From Malania oleifera (Eukaryota; Streptophyta; Magnoliopsida; Santalales; Ximeniaceae), in contig NC_080428.1 in NCBI RefSeq assembly GCF_029873635.1, forward strand, positions 64,765,101 to 64,829,100: a DNA stretch of 64,000 nt. The letters are read 5' to 3'. Shown here piece by piece: positions 1 through 11,210 of the stretch; position 1 is the stretch's first letter; every line of letters begins with the position of its first letter. The translations under genes and the position numbers were made by a program. Under the pieces are notes generated by a model. That model was not told where the DNA came from and made no database searches. It worked only from the letters and a program-made list of their open reading frames with translations.

Positions 1-310
1 CCCCATCATCACTCACCACATGTCATGCTTCCTCCCTTTATCAATCTTCCCATGCTATATTCTCTTCATTATTCTTTATCCCATACTTTGTTCCCTCCAT
101 CATCACTCACCACATGTCATGTTTCTTCCCTTTACCAATCTTCCCATACTATATTCCCTTCATTATTCTTCATCCCATACTTTGTTCCCTCCATCATCAC
201 TCACCACATGTCATGTTTTCTCCTTTTATCATTCTTCCCATGCTAATTTCCCTTCATCATTCTTCCTCCCATACTTGGTTCCCCCCATCATAACTCCCCT
301 ATGTCTTCTT
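1..310 (+). repeat. Tandem repeat, about 94-bp unit, about 3.3 copies
   Basis: The phrase CATCATCACTCACCACATGT starts near 5, 98 and 193, with a degenerate fourth copy near 286. The array forms the U3 of the LTR upstream of the TATA box. The two overlapping ORFs here are products of the repeat. Confidence 0.85.
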
Positions 311-335
311 TCCTATGCTTGCCCCAAGCTAAGCC

Positions 336-344
336 TATAAATAG
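336..344 (+). promoter_or_regulatory. LTR TATA box
   Basis: TATAAATAG follows the U3 repeats and precedes the part conserved among LTR copies, as expected for the retroelement promoter. Transcription would start near 365-375 (inferred). Confidence 0.65.
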
Positions 345-2098
345 CCCTCTCATTTCAAGCACAAGGAAGGAGCTCTTAGTGGTGGTAAGGAGAAGATTTC
401 AAATATTGAAGTTTTCTATCACGAGTTTGTGAAGTTAGTCTTTTTTTTGAGTAAAAATCAAGAGGTCGACTAATCCCATTTCCTATCGGTGTTGAGTCAC
501 CCCATTTGAAGAAGGCACCCCGTAGTGCCTCAAATCAGAGCTCAAGAACAACTCTCGGGAAGACGTTGTAGAGCGGCCCTAGTAGACTCATCAACAGGAA
601 AAGAAGACCGGAGCAGAGGAAAACGAAAGAAGAACAAGCGATCGATTGATCCCTTTTCCTACCGGTACCGGGTCACTCCATTTGAAGAAGGTACTCCCTT
701 GTGCCTCGAGTCGGAACTCAAGAACAACCCTCGGGAAGGTGCTGTAGACTAACCTTGCGGATTCACAGACAGGAGAAGAAGATTTGAAGGAGAAAAAGAC
801 GATAGGTAAGACCAATGAACTTTCTCTTCCTATGTTACATTTCCGTCCCCCTTTCCCTAATCGGCCTCTGTTGGTTTATTTGACTTTATTTCACTTTTCT
901 TTACTTTAAATAGCTTCCTTTTAACTCATAAAAAAACAAAAAACAAAAAAAAATTTCATAAAAGACACAAAAATTCAGAAAAATTTTCAAAGAAAATTCA
1001 AAAATTTTTAAAGCTTTGAAACTTATTTACCTTTGAAAATTTTTGAAGAAAATCCAAGAAAGTTTCTAACATGTTTGGCAAAGGTTAGATTTGTTTCCCT
1101 ACATTCAAGATTTTCAAAAATACATTCTAAACGCATATCTTTAAAACCATGACTTTCGTGATTGTTGTCTAAAATTCTGTTGTATTCGGAAGGACATTGG
1201 AAAATTCCGGAAAATCATTGGTCTCGACCAAGACCTTAAACTGGTTTTTCCCCCCATACTGGTCAACGTTTGACCAGCTCACCATTCCCAAACTGGTTCA
1301 CCCCAGTCTTCTCCATTTCGCTTGTATATTATTGTTGTATCCATAAAATTCACAAAAATCATGAAATTTTCAAAAATTCCAAAAGTATTTTCACATTTTG
1401 GTTTCAATTGATTTCATTTGTGTTATTTTGAAAGTTCGGGAAAAATCACAAAAATCATTTTCACACTTAGGAAAAATCACAAAATATCTTTTTAGGCACA
1501 AGAAAATTCATTCCAATCTCGAACCAATCTCAAAAACCTCCCGAAATAGTATTTTTGATACTTAAAAAAAACCTATAGATTTCAAAATCCCCGGGAGCGT
1601 ATTTTGTATCCTATTTTCGATTTTCCTTCCCGATGATTGCAAACGAGAACATTGACTCTTCGGAGTACTAGATTGCCCCGGTTCTGATGGAAATACCTAT
1701 ATAGTATTTTCATTTTTTTTCTTTTTTTCTTTTTTTTTTTTTTGACTTTTGAAAAGGAGTAATCTTTAAAGGCTTATTACATTTATTTCGGGGAAAACTC
1801 TTTATTAATCTGGTACCGTTCGTAAGAACGGGCGTGTAGGGGGTGCTAATACCTTCCCCTTGCGTAACCATACTCCCGAGCCCGACTTTGGTGATGCAGA
1901 CCGATTCTACCCCTAACGGGGTAGCAATCAAGTGTTCTAACCACACTTCAAAAGGTTAGTGGCGACTCCACCATACATCGTTTTCCACAAAAATTCACAT
2001 TTTCAAAATACACATTCATTTTTTCCAGTTCGCAAGCCGAACCCATTTTTAAACCAGAGATTGGTTCTCTGGGCCGGGTTCGGGACGTCGCGACAGCT

Positions 2099-2119
2099 TG
2101 GCGACTCCGCTGGGGATCG
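2099..2119 (+). other. Primer binding site, tRNA-Arg type
   Basis: TGGCGACTCCGCTGGGGATC starts three bases after the LTR end. It is complementary to the 3' end of a plant tRNA-Arg plus CCA as I know that tRNA. This primer is characteristic of Ogre elements. Confidence 0.85.
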
Positions 2120-2686
2120 TTGAGAGTTAAGCCAGTGATTAATTAAGAATTATCCCGATCTCAAATCTAAATAAGCCTTTTTGATTACTCCCTTTCATTT
2201 TTGTACAAATTTGGTTACATATGCATGAATGTTCTGAATAATGGATGGATGTGGGGTAGGGGGTGTAGGTTGAAATGGTTAAACTCACACACTCTCACAG
2301 CTCTACACCCGGGCTTTCCCAGTTAGGATTAGAAAGGAGTGTAATAGTGCCAGTTCCCATGTGGCATGGCCTATGGGAACCCGCGAACCACTCCGCTCAG
2401 TGCAAGCTTTTTCCGGACCTCTGTGAGGGAGGATGAAGTTTCAATCTGGGGACCTTTTTCAATAAGGGTTATAGCTTAACCACACATGATTTTCCATAAT
2501 CCCTTGCCTAGGGTAGAGCCTCGGAGGACCTTATGTACATAATTACCCCGGGATTAAGACAGAGGCTCCATCCTTCTCCCTATGATTTAATATGATTATA
2601 ACTTGAGATTTAAAACATGTTGCATCCTGCATTTCATTCTAGGCATTCCCATCTGCTTGGCCAAGGTTCTGTTTAAAATCCGACTC

Positions 2687-4306
2687 ATGGGGAGCACAGT
2701 AGTCCATCATGAAACCGAACTAGTGGTACAATTGTACTCCGAAAGTCAACAAAAGAAGAGGGGCGACAGCACAAGTAAGGAATCGGTGCCTGAGATACCA
2801 GACAGGGTTGACATCAACGCTCGATCCAATTCCTTAAAGGAGCTGAGAGACATTTGGAAAGGGTGGACGCCTCAGAGACGATTGACTTTTTCTCAGACGT
2901 ACGGGCACATCGGTTTTCTATTGCATGTTTCCGTAAACTCCCACATGATTGAAGCATTGGTGGAATTTTGGAATCCGTCATATTGCTGCTTTACTTTGGA
3001 TGGGGTAGACCTTGCTCCCACCATAGAAGAATACACTTCGCTATTGCATCTGGTCAAACTGCCAACGCCTTACAGAACGTACGCACCCACTCGAACCTCT
3101 GTTGTCAAGGATTTGTTCAGGGCCACCGAGCTTAAGGTCCAGAACCGGGGAGACTCAAAGGTCACTTGGGAAAGCCTGAAAGAGTTGATGAAGAAGGAAG
3201 GAAAGGAAGAAGTCCAACTGCATCTGCTAGCGTTAGCCATCTACGGCCTACTTATCTTCCCGAAGGAACTAGGAATCATCGATCATGCCACCATTGCCTT
3301 CGTAGCACAAGTAAAGGAAGGGGTGAACCCAGTCTACGGTATTCTTGCTGAAACGTTCCGATCTCTTAAAAGATGCCTAATTAGGAGACATGCTCGTTTA
3401 TGACCTCTGCTGTGTGCCATTGCTTTATGTGTGGATGATTGAGCACATTTGCCATGCATACAGGCATTCTTTCGCGCTGCTTTCTCAACAATCAGAATAC
3501 CTTTAGCAGAGTTCGAAGTAGCTCGTTGGGAGGAACATGCCAGCAGGACTGAATGGAAAGACAGACTTCACAATCTAGTCAGTAAGGGGATTGTATGGCA
3601 GGCACCGTGGATCGACCAACCCAAAGTGATATATAGATGTGGAAACCTTCCTTGGGTCCCACTTCTAGGTCCCTGGGGTGGAATATCCTATGCACCACTC
3701 ATGTTCCGAAGGCAAGTAGGCGCAACACAGTTTGTGCCCATGACCCATGGACTGGCGGACGCTCGGTTCACATATGAGGATGATGATAGCCAAAGGAAGA
3801 TCCGGGAATTCTTTGTATCATGGAGGCACGTGTACATAGTCGAAGCAACCAGTCGGAACTCGGGAGTCCAGGAGAGTTATGAACTATGGAAACGTGACAG
3901 GGTGGACCCTCGGTTCCTGTGCAAGGAAAAAACTCTGACAGACAAGAAACGGTCGAGAGAAGCTATGTGTCCATCTAAAAGAATGACCTCCAGAGAACAG
4001 TTTCCAAAACAGGGTCCAGTAGATCCTCAACTTGAACCAAGCAAGCGACCAAAGATTCAGGGCTCGCCATCAAAGAAAGCATCGGCAGTTTTGAGAAAAG
4101 AGAAGCAGAGACTTCAAAAGATGCTTGATCAAAAAGTCCAACAATTGAGGGAGTCAAGAGCAGAAATGGAGGAAAAATCTCAGTACATACGAGACCTAGA
4201 GAAGCAGTATGAAAAACAGAGATACTATTTCAACAAAGTACTTGAAAAGATGGAGCCTTGTGTAAACAAGGCCAACTATTGGGAAGCCCAGTACAAAAGC
4301 AACTGA
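2687..4306 (+). pseudogene. Ogre-type ORF1 protein (upstream of gag), interrupted
   Basis: Ogre elements carry a protein of unknown function between the primer site and gag; this is its remnant. The frame is open from 2603 (TTG), but the first ATG is 2687 and is the likely start. The first half contains LDGVDLAPTIEEY, typical of this family (related to the plant mobile domain/DUF7745 group, by recollection). The second half contains WQAPWI, YRCGNLPWVPLLG and GISYAPLMFRRQ, then a lysine- and glutamate-rich probable coiled coil to the end. The frame is the same throughout, but TGA at 3401-3403 and another TGA near 3440 break it. An intron there is possible but I see no convincing splice pair. 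Ogre identity is good; function unknown. Confidence 0.7.
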
Positions 4307-4687
4307 AACCGAAGGTGGAAGTGCAGCTCTCACAAAGTCAGAACCAACCACCCAGACGATTCAGGCCTGCCATCGTTAAGTAGCGGACCAGGAAATCAGG
4401 ATCTGACACCGTGTAGACTAGTTGGAAGTTTTCTATTTTTCTCACTAAAAGTTGTATGAAAATTTGAAAGAAATGATAAGATTTTTTTCAAAACCTTGGC
4501 TAAAGCACATGGACTGCATGATTGCCCTTTTTCATACATACTCATAAACATACATTACATGCATTTATTCTGAGAGGATGCGGGTTTTTCATGAACAGGG
4601 AGCGGAAACAAGTTGGAGACGTGACTGAGATCCAGCAAGATTGAGGCAAGTACGCACCCATACAACACCCGCGGAAAAGCTAAGGCC

Positions 4688-5265
4688 ATGGCAGAACAGT
4701 TAGAGAGCCGTGTTCCTGGGGAGCGCAGGGGCAGGAAGAGCTGAGCAATCAAGTAAAGAAGATATTGGACCTATTGCGCTGAACAAAGGGAAGACAGGCC
4801 AAGATCGGGATCATGAAGAAGAAAGACCCTATCCACCCGCCCCGGTTTTACGCCAATTCAGGGGCAATCCTTCTGGTCCGCCCCCATTCACCTTAGAGAA
4901 ACCGCGCATGGCACGCCACCTTTTATCCCAGCAGTGACAGGAATAGGGAGTGCCCTCATCAGCGGTATTGCGGGGTGTAGGGACAAGCAAGACTGCGACG
5001 GAATAAAACCGTTGTGACGATTGGAAGAACGGCTAAGGGCCTAGAAGGAGAACTTTTTCGACCATCTTCGGACCACCAGTACCAAAGCCAGACCCTCATA
5101 ATTACTATTACTCTACTCCTCTTACTTATTACTATTACGGCCTAGCCCAATGTAGTTTCATATTCCTATTCCTCTGCCAAAGTTTGAAAATGCCAGACTT
5201 CGAGAAGTTTGACGGGACCACAATGCCTCAAAACATGGCCCTCAGACCCACCACCTCCTATGTAT
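4688..5265 (+). pseudogene. Gag remnant of the Ogre-like element
   Basis: ATG at 4688 begins MAEQLESRV. Frames then switch several times: a glutamate/lysine-rich piece with LNKGKTGQDRDHEEERPYPP (about 4776-4835), and a later piece with KMPDFEKFDGTT (about 5187-5222), a motif common to plant Ty3-gypsy gag proteins. It contains several frameshifts and stops. It ends before the nucleocapsid zinc knuckle. Positions 5266-5504 hold proline-rich out-of-frame remnants without a recognisable domain, followed by the truncated LTR. The 4307-4687 stretch between ORF1 and gag holds no recognisable coding sequence. Confidence 0.6.
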
Positions 5266-5504
5266 TGTGTCAAGTCGATGGGCCGCCTCTCCCGCTCAAT
5301 GCGCCAGTTGAGCTGCCTTTGCTTCCCCCGCCGTTTTCTTTACCGGGGACAGGCGGCGATATGGTATGTCCAACAGAGATAAGGATAAGGGCCCAGATAG
5401 ATCCGCCTTGGGGTGGACTTGGCCCTATGCTTTGAAAGCGCCATATCGTCATATCGTTGGAATGGCTCCAGACAGGACTGTTTCTTTCTTCCTTTCTGAA
5501 ATGG

Positions 5505-6968
5505 ACAAGCGATCGATTGATCCTTTTCCTACCGGTAACCGGGTCACTACTCTCCATTTGAAAGGTGACTCTCTCCCTTGTGCCTCGAGTCGTAACTCAG
5601 AACACCCTCGGGAAGGTGCCTGTATACTAACCTTGCGGATTCACAGACAGGAAAGAAGATTTGAAGGAAGAAAAAACGATAGGTAAGACCATGAACTTTC
5701 TCTTCTATGTTACATTTCCCTTCCCCCTTTTCCCTATCTGCCTCTGTTGGTTTAGTTTGACTTTTATTTCACTTTTCTGTACTTTAATATCTTCCTTTTA
5801 AACTCATAAAAAAACAAAAACAAAAAAACATTTCATAAAAGACACAAAAATTCAGAAAAATTTTTCAAGAAGTCAAAAAATTTTTAAAAAAGCTTTGAAA
5901 CTTATTTACCTTGAAAATTTTTGAAGAAATCCAATAGTTATCTAAAACATGTTTTGGCAAAGGTTAGATTTGTTTCCTACATTCAAGATTTTCAAAAATA
6001 CATTCTACGCATATCTTTAAAACCATGACTTTCGTGATTGTTGTCTAAAATTCTGTTGTATTCGGAAGGACATTGGAAAATTCCGGAAAATCATTGGTCT
6101 CGACCAAGACCTTAAACTGGTTTTTCCCCCCATACTGGTCAACGTTTGACCAGCTCACCATTCCCAAACTGGTTCACCCCAGTCTTCTCCATTTCGCTTG
6201 TATATTATTGTTGTATCCATAAAATTCACAAAAATCATGAAATTTTCAAAAATTCCAAAAGTATTTTCACATTTTGGTTTCAATTGATTTCATTTGTGTT
6301 ATTTTGAAAGTTCGGGAAAAATCACAAAAATCATTTTCACACTTAGGAAAAATCACAAAATATCTTTTAGGCACAAGAAAATTCATTCCAATCTCGAACC
6401 AATCTCAAAAACCTCCCGAAATAGTATTTTTGATACTTAAAAAAAACCTATAGATTTCAAAATCCCCGGGAGCGTATTTTGTATCCTATTTTCGATTTTC
6501 CTTCCCGATGATTGCAAACGAGAACATTGACTCTTCGGAGTACTAGATTGCCCCGGTTCTGAGGGAATACCTATATAGTATTTTCATTTTTTTTCTTTTT
6601 TTCTTTTTTTTTTTTTGACTTTTGAAAAGGAGTAATCTTTAAAGGCTTATTACATTTATTTCGGGGAAAACTCTTTATTAATCTGGTACCGTTCGTAAGA
6701 ACGGGCGTGTAGGGGGTGCTAATACCTTCCCCTTGCGTAACCATACTCCCGAGCCCGACTTTGGTGATGCAGACCGATTCTACCCCTAACGGGGTAGCAA
6801 TCAAGTGTTCTAACCACACTTCAAAAGGTTAGTGGCGACTCCACCATACATCGTTTTCCACAAAAATTCACATTTTCAAAATACACATTCATTTTTCCCA
6901 GTTCGCAAGCCGAACCCATTTTTAAACCAGAGATTGGTTCTCTGGGCCGGGTTCGGGACGTCGCGACA
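5505..6968 (+). repeat. 3' LTR of the Ogre-like element, 5'-truncated
   Basis: Direct repeat of 634-2095, entered abruptly at ACAAGCGATCGATTGATCC. U3 and the start of R are missing. Small indels separate it from the first copy, more in its first 400 bases than in the rest. It ends ...GGGACGTCGCGACA and abuts TATAGAAACACC of the copia integrase. Confidence 0.85.
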
Positions 6969-7349
6969 TATAGAAACACCTCAACAAAATTCTATAGTTG
7001 AAAGAAAACATCAACATTTATTAAATGTAGCAAGAGCTTTAAAATTTCAATCAAACATTCCTTTAATTTTTTGGGGAGAATGTATACTGATTGCAACATA
7101 TATTATCAATAGAATTCCATCATTGATTTTGCAAAACAAGTCTCCACATGAAGTTTTGTATAATTCAGCTCCAGCATATAAACATTTAAAAGTCTTTGGT
7201 TGTTTATGCTATGCATCACCCCTTCTTCAACACAGATCAAAATTTTCACCAAGAGCAAGAAAATGTATGTTTATAGGTTATCCATTTGGTATAAAGGGCT
7301 ACAAGCTTTATGATTTGGAACAGAAAACTTTCTTTGTTTCTAGAGATGT
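6969..7349 (+). pseudogene. Copia integrase C-terminal half
   Basis: [13 protein letters not shown] carries the catalytic glutamate region of the copia integrase, followed by [21 protein letters not shown] and [11 protein letters not shown], and ends in [14 protein letters not shown]. The N-terminal zinc finger and both catalytic aspartates lie to the left and are absent. The frame is open until the solo LTR interrupts it at codon level. Confidence 0.8.
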
Positions 7350-8308
7350 TGTCACGACCTGCTCATTTTTCACATATATATATATATATCAATAACACAA
7401 ATTCCACATCCAACTCAGCAGGTCACCATTTACCTGTACCTATGGGTACCAGGGATAAAACACAACATACAGCAGAAGCCTACGCAGTAGAAAATATAAA
7501 ATCATATACGACTCATCATAATGTGCATAACACATACCAGAGTTACTACTATCACTATCTCATAGTATATACATCTCAAAAATGGAATTTAGGGACAATT
7601 CCCACAAAACTTAACTGTCCCTACCAAAAACTTACCCTTCGCAGAGGGCAGATAAACAACACTACTTCTGCGAGGCTTTTCCCGCTTTCCTATCCGGAGC
7701 TCCTGAAAAGTTAATAAAATTTAGGAGTGAGACACCTCTCAGTAAGGGAAATAAACTAATACTAGTGTGTGACAACATAAGTAATCCGTGTTCTACATAT
7801 ATCATACCTATCATATCCAATACTGTTTAACAAATCTGGGAAAACATACGTATATCAAAATCATGGCAGAACATACTGCATTTCATAACATAACTCATCA
7901 GCTGGCTACTGTCATGTATTACCCCCACATGACTGGGTTGTGTGGCCCGAAGGCGGGACCTAACAATGGTTGGCCGACCACTGTCAAGTCGATAGTCTAG
8001 TCTTTAGGTCCGATGGGTCTACCCAGACTAGTCCGTACACCAGGGGCAATAACAGCACACTCCTCAAACATAACCACATCAACCATCCAATCTCACACCA
8101 CTCCGTACAGCGGCGTTAATATAGATATCATGATCACAAGGACCATGGACACATAGCAACGGTATCGTGCAAGTGCTAGCCTAAACCAAGCCAACCAGGT
8201 TCTGATATCATATACATATACTAAAATTGTGATACAGAGATATATCATATCTTTCATTTTCACATTAATCATATCATTTTACATATATAAGTGTATCATG
8301 AAAATCAT

Positions 8309-8575
8309 CGGCCCGTACGCCGGTATTACACATTATATCGAGCTTGGCCCATACACCAGCTATACATAGCACAGCCCGTACGCTGGCACATCACATCACA
8401 TAGCTCGGCCCGTACGCCGGCAAATCACATCACATCGCACGGCCCGTACGCCGGCAAATCTCATCACATAGCACGACCCGTACGCCTGTAACTCACATCA
8501 CATGGCACGGCCCGTACGCTGGCAAATCACATAAAATCTCTTCAATAAAATCTCGGTCCATAAGCCGGTTTTCCC
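8309..8575. repeat. Tandem repeat, about 33-bp unit, about 7 copies
   Basis: Degenerate copies of GGCCCGTACGCCGGCAAATC alternate with ACATCACAT-type spacers inside the solo LTR. GTACGC varies to GTACGCT or ATACACC. The array is GC-rich compared with its AT-rich surroundings. Confidence 0.8.
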
Positions 8576-9256
8576 ATCATAATAACCATATCACCACATT
8601 CCCAGAACAACAGTATGTCACAATCATTACTACTCATGCCACACTAAACCAGTTTTCCACGTATACAACATATCATTATTTTCAACAGGGCTTTCTCAAG
8701 TATAAAACATATACATAACATATATATTTTTCCTAAAAACGAGTGTCATAAATATAGACATACATATTACAAAAGAACTAACTTAATTTATCCCCTTACC
8801 TGATTCCTGGAAAGCCCCTAATAAAATTATCCCACACCCGCAGGGTTCCTAACTCAACACCCTGAACATGAAAATCCCAGAATTAAAGTTCAGTATTTCG
8901 AAGTATATAATATTTTCTTCAACTGCCAAAAACTCAAATATTGGGTAGAAAGTTTTCACCCAAAATCATTCAAGTTTAACACCTGAGGGGTTTCCTGACC
9001 AATATTCCGAAACTGAAAACCCCTAGTATTAAATTTCAGTATTTTCATGCGTATGACACTTCTTCTAACTAGTGCAAGATCAAATATGGCATATAAAACC
9101 TTACCTCAACTTTGCGATGATTTCTAACTAGTTTTCTCCTATGATCCGCTCCAGCAGATTTGGAGAGAAGTCCGCCAGGAGCGTCGTGGTGACTTCGGAT
9201 CGTCAATCTGACGACTGGTGAGGCCGAAAATGTAGAGAGAAGGGAGAGAGAACCAT

Positions 9257-9258
<2 letters not shown>

Positions 9259-9302
<44 letters not shown>
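9259..9302. repeat. (AG)n microsatellite
   Basis: About 22 AG units, lying in the probable 5' leader of the minus-strand LTR transcript. Confidence 0.95.
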
Positions 9303-9306
<4 letters not shown>

Positions 9307-9350
9307 GAGAGAGTTTTCTTAAAAACATGATATTTCTCCCAGATTTTTCA

Positions 9351-9361
9351 CTCTTATAAAA
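9351..9361 (-). promoter_or_regulatory. Probable TATA box of the solo LTR
   Basis: The minus strand reads TTTTATAAGAG, lying between the palindrome cluster (upstream) and the CT-rich leader (downstream). Confidence 0.5.
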
Positions 9362-9367
9362 CAGGAT

Positions 9368-9545
9368 TTCGTCGACGAGCCCGACCTTCATCGACGAGTC
9401 CTTCACAAATTTAGTCGACGAGACCCTGTATTTGTCGACAAAATTCAGGCTGCCTCTGAACCTCTCTAGGTATTTTCTCGTCGACGAAGCCCTGTGTTCG
9501 TCGACGAATACAGGGGATTTGTCGACAAAGCCCTGAAACTCCCCC
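9368..9545. repeat. Cluster of TCGTCGACGA-type palindromes
   Basis: At least seven perfect or near-perfect GTCGACGA/TCGTCGAC units occur in about 180 bp (near 9369, 9390, 9414, 9436, 9479, 9498 and 9519), several followed by CCCTG or CAGGG. They lie just upstream of the minus-strand TATA and may be transcription-factor sites of the LTR (inference). Confidence 0.7.
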
Positions 9546-9690
9546 TTTTTGTTTTTTTTCCCTTCCAAAATGCAATGTCATCAATAAACGCAGAGCGTTC
9601 GTCAACGAAGTCTACGGCTTCCTTCTGTTTCCGATTTTCATTTCCCTTTCCTTATTATTTAAATTTCATTTTTAAATTCGGGTCGTCACA

Positions 9691-11137
9691 GATGTCATAT
9701 TTCATGAATCCATATTTCCTTTTTCATCTGATTTCAATATGATTTCTACACATGAACATTCATTTCAGTCCATCACACCTTCAGAAAGTTCTATTACAGT
9801 TTTCCCCAATCCAGCTTCAGATTCTAATGAGAATATAATTTTCTCTGAACCATTGACATCAGCACTTCCTACTCCAGTTTCTGTTGTTCCATCTAACAAT
9901 AATTTACCTTTCCATGATATAAATCAATTTCCACCCTTGAGAAAATCAACTCGACAACACAAACAGCCTGGTTATTTACAAGCTTATCATTGCAACTTAG
10001 CTACTTTTAAGTCTCAATCATCTACCAGGGATCCTGTTAATATCTCAGGTAATAAACATAGCATTTCTGAAGTACTTTCTTACTCCAGATTATCTGAATC
10101 ACACAAAGCATTCTCCATTGCTATTTCTTCTGATTTTGAACCTGTCTTTTTTCATCAAGCTGTTCAGCATGCTCCTTGGAGAGCTGCTATGTCTGCAAAA
10201 TTGTCTGCACTTGAAATGAATAAAACCTGGGTTCTCACAACATTACTACCTAATAAAACTCCCATAGGTTGTAAGTGGGTATATAAAATCAAATACAATT
10301 CTGATGGTTCAATAGAAAGACATAAGGCAAGACTTGTTGCTAAAGGTTATACTCAAATGGAAGGCTTGGATTTTTTTGAGACATTTTCACCTGTTGCAAA
10401 GATGGTTACTGTGAGGTGTATTTTATCACTTGTTGCAATACATGATTGGCATCTCCATCATTTAGATATTAATAATGCATTCCTATATGGGGAATTAGAT
10501 GAGGAAGTTTATATGAAGCCTCCCCCAGGCTATCTTAGTAAGGGAGACAAAAGAGTATGTAAATTGCAAAGATCTTTATATGGTTTAAAGCAAGCTTCAA
10601 GACAATGGAATTCAAAATTCAAATCCGTGCTGTTTTCAGTGGGTTTTTCTCAGTCCAAAGCTGATTATTCTTTGTTTACTAAGAAGGAAGGAGGATCTTT
10701 TGTTGCCTTGTTATTGTATGTTGATGATATCCTCTTAGCTAGTAGTGATTTAGCTGTAAAATCAATAGCTGCTGAGTTTTAAGTTGAAGGATTTGGGGTC
10801 TGCGAAATGCTTTCTTGGAATGGAGATAGCTCGGTCGAAAAAAGGTATATCTTTATCTCAAAGAAAATATTGTTTGGAATTAATTTCAGATGTTGGATTA
10901 CTTACTGCTAAACCAGTCTCATTTCACATGGATCCTCATACAAAATTATCTAAAGATGCTGGTGAACTAGTAGATGATGTTTCAACTTACAGAAGACTTA
11001 TTAGAAGATTATTGTATTTGACTCATACCAGACCTGACATTACACTTGCTGTACATCATCTTAGTCAATTTTTAGATATTCCTAGAATGCCTCATTTACA
11101 AGCTGCTATGAGAATTTTACGATATCTCTTATTTTGA
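9691..11137 (+). pseudogene. Copia reverse transcriptase and start of RNase H, frameshifted
   Basis: Continues the integrase piece through a serine/proline-rich linker to a full [63 protein letters not shown] and the catalytic [13 protein letters not shown]. The first frame runs to a TAA at 10780-10782. A one-base shift in a T-run there moves the reading to a second frame (10784-11137) with FLGMEIARS, QRKYCLELI, TRPDITLAVHHLSQF and RILRYL. It stops at 11137, before the RNase H catalytic residues. One frameshift and a missing 3' third make it non-functional. The family assignment is secure. Confidence 0.85.
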
Positions 11138-11210
11138 ATAAGAGAGAAAGATTTGTTTTCTTGCTTAACTGCTGCTATACTCTGTTACACCTGGGTTGTG
11201 GTGGGTGCAG

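Larger units (their letters stand above)
1..2095 (+). repeat. 5' LTR of the Ogre-like element, 5' end outside window
   Basis: It ends in CGACA three bases before the primer site. Positions 634-2095 are repeated almost exactly at 5505-6968, and 410-2095 recurs in reverse at about 50040-51590. A C-rich tandem array forms the visible U3, a TATA box lies at 336-344, and a long AT-rich R-U5 follows. A T-run occurs near 1717-1743, and a GC-rich block near 1800-1980 is shared by all copies. The short ORFs inside it are chance ORFs. Confidence 0.85.
1..6968 (+). mobile_element. Ogre/Tat-type Ty3-gypsy retrotransposon, deleted derivative
   Basis: The order is LTR (cut by the window edge), tRNA-Arg primer site, extra ORF upstream of gag, gag remnant, then a second LTR in direct orientation. 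The extra 5' ORF together with a tRNA-Arg primer site is the known signature of the Ogre part of the Tat lineage. Everything from mid-gag through pol, the polypurine tract and the 5' part of the second LTR is missing: gag-derived sequence runs out near 5265 and LTR sequence resumes at 5505. The right end (6968, ...GTCGCGACA) lies directly against copia integrase sequence, so this element inserted into or next to a copia copy. The target duplication cannot be tested because the left end is outside the window. It cannot move autonomously. Confidence 0.85.
7350..9690 (-). mobile_element. Ty3-gypsy-type solo LTR with 5-bp target duplication
   Basis: The termini are TGTCACGACC (7350) and GGTCGTCACA (9690), and GATGT is duplicated at 7345-7349 and 9691-9695. 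The copia frame resumes after the second GATGT, which proves the insertion boundaries. There is no coding sequence, primer site or second LTR, so this is a solo LTR left by LTR-LTR recombination. Sense is probably the minus strand, which begins TGTGACGACCCGAA, a common start of plant Ty3-gypsy LTRs, and has TTTTATAAGAG (9351-9361) followed by a CT-rich leader. It contains a 33-bp tandem array and a cluster of TCGTCGACGA palindromes. Confidence 0.9.
6969..11137 (+). mobile_element. Ty1-copia retrotransposon fragment (Ale/Retrofit-like), split by a solo LTR
   Basis: Two collinear pol pieces (6969-7349 and 9696-11137) read across a 2.34-kb insertion. Neither LTR is present. The left end is cut by the Ogre LTR and the right end stops at the start of RNase H, just before the lipoyl synthase exon. 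RT phrases such as [13 protein letters not shown] and [15 protein letters not shown] resemble the Ale/Retrofit lineage (inferred from memory). It is dead. Confidence 0.8.

Noticed and set aside
25-340. Two overlapping ORFs of 73 and 106 codons at the left edge
   Set aside because: They are translations of the 94-bp LTR tandem repeat; no start context or domain.
1710-1946. 78-codon minus ORF, repeated at 6571-6819
   Set aside because: It lies in the Ogre LTR and is duplicated only because the LTR is; no domain.
8309-8575. CRISPR-like array
   Set aside because: Units are degenerate with related spacers, inside a plant LTR; an ordinary tandem repeat.
9203-9605. Minus-strand ORFs of 121 and 64 codons in the solo LTR
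   Set aside because: Low-complexity CT repeat and palindrome cluster; LTR leader, not coding.
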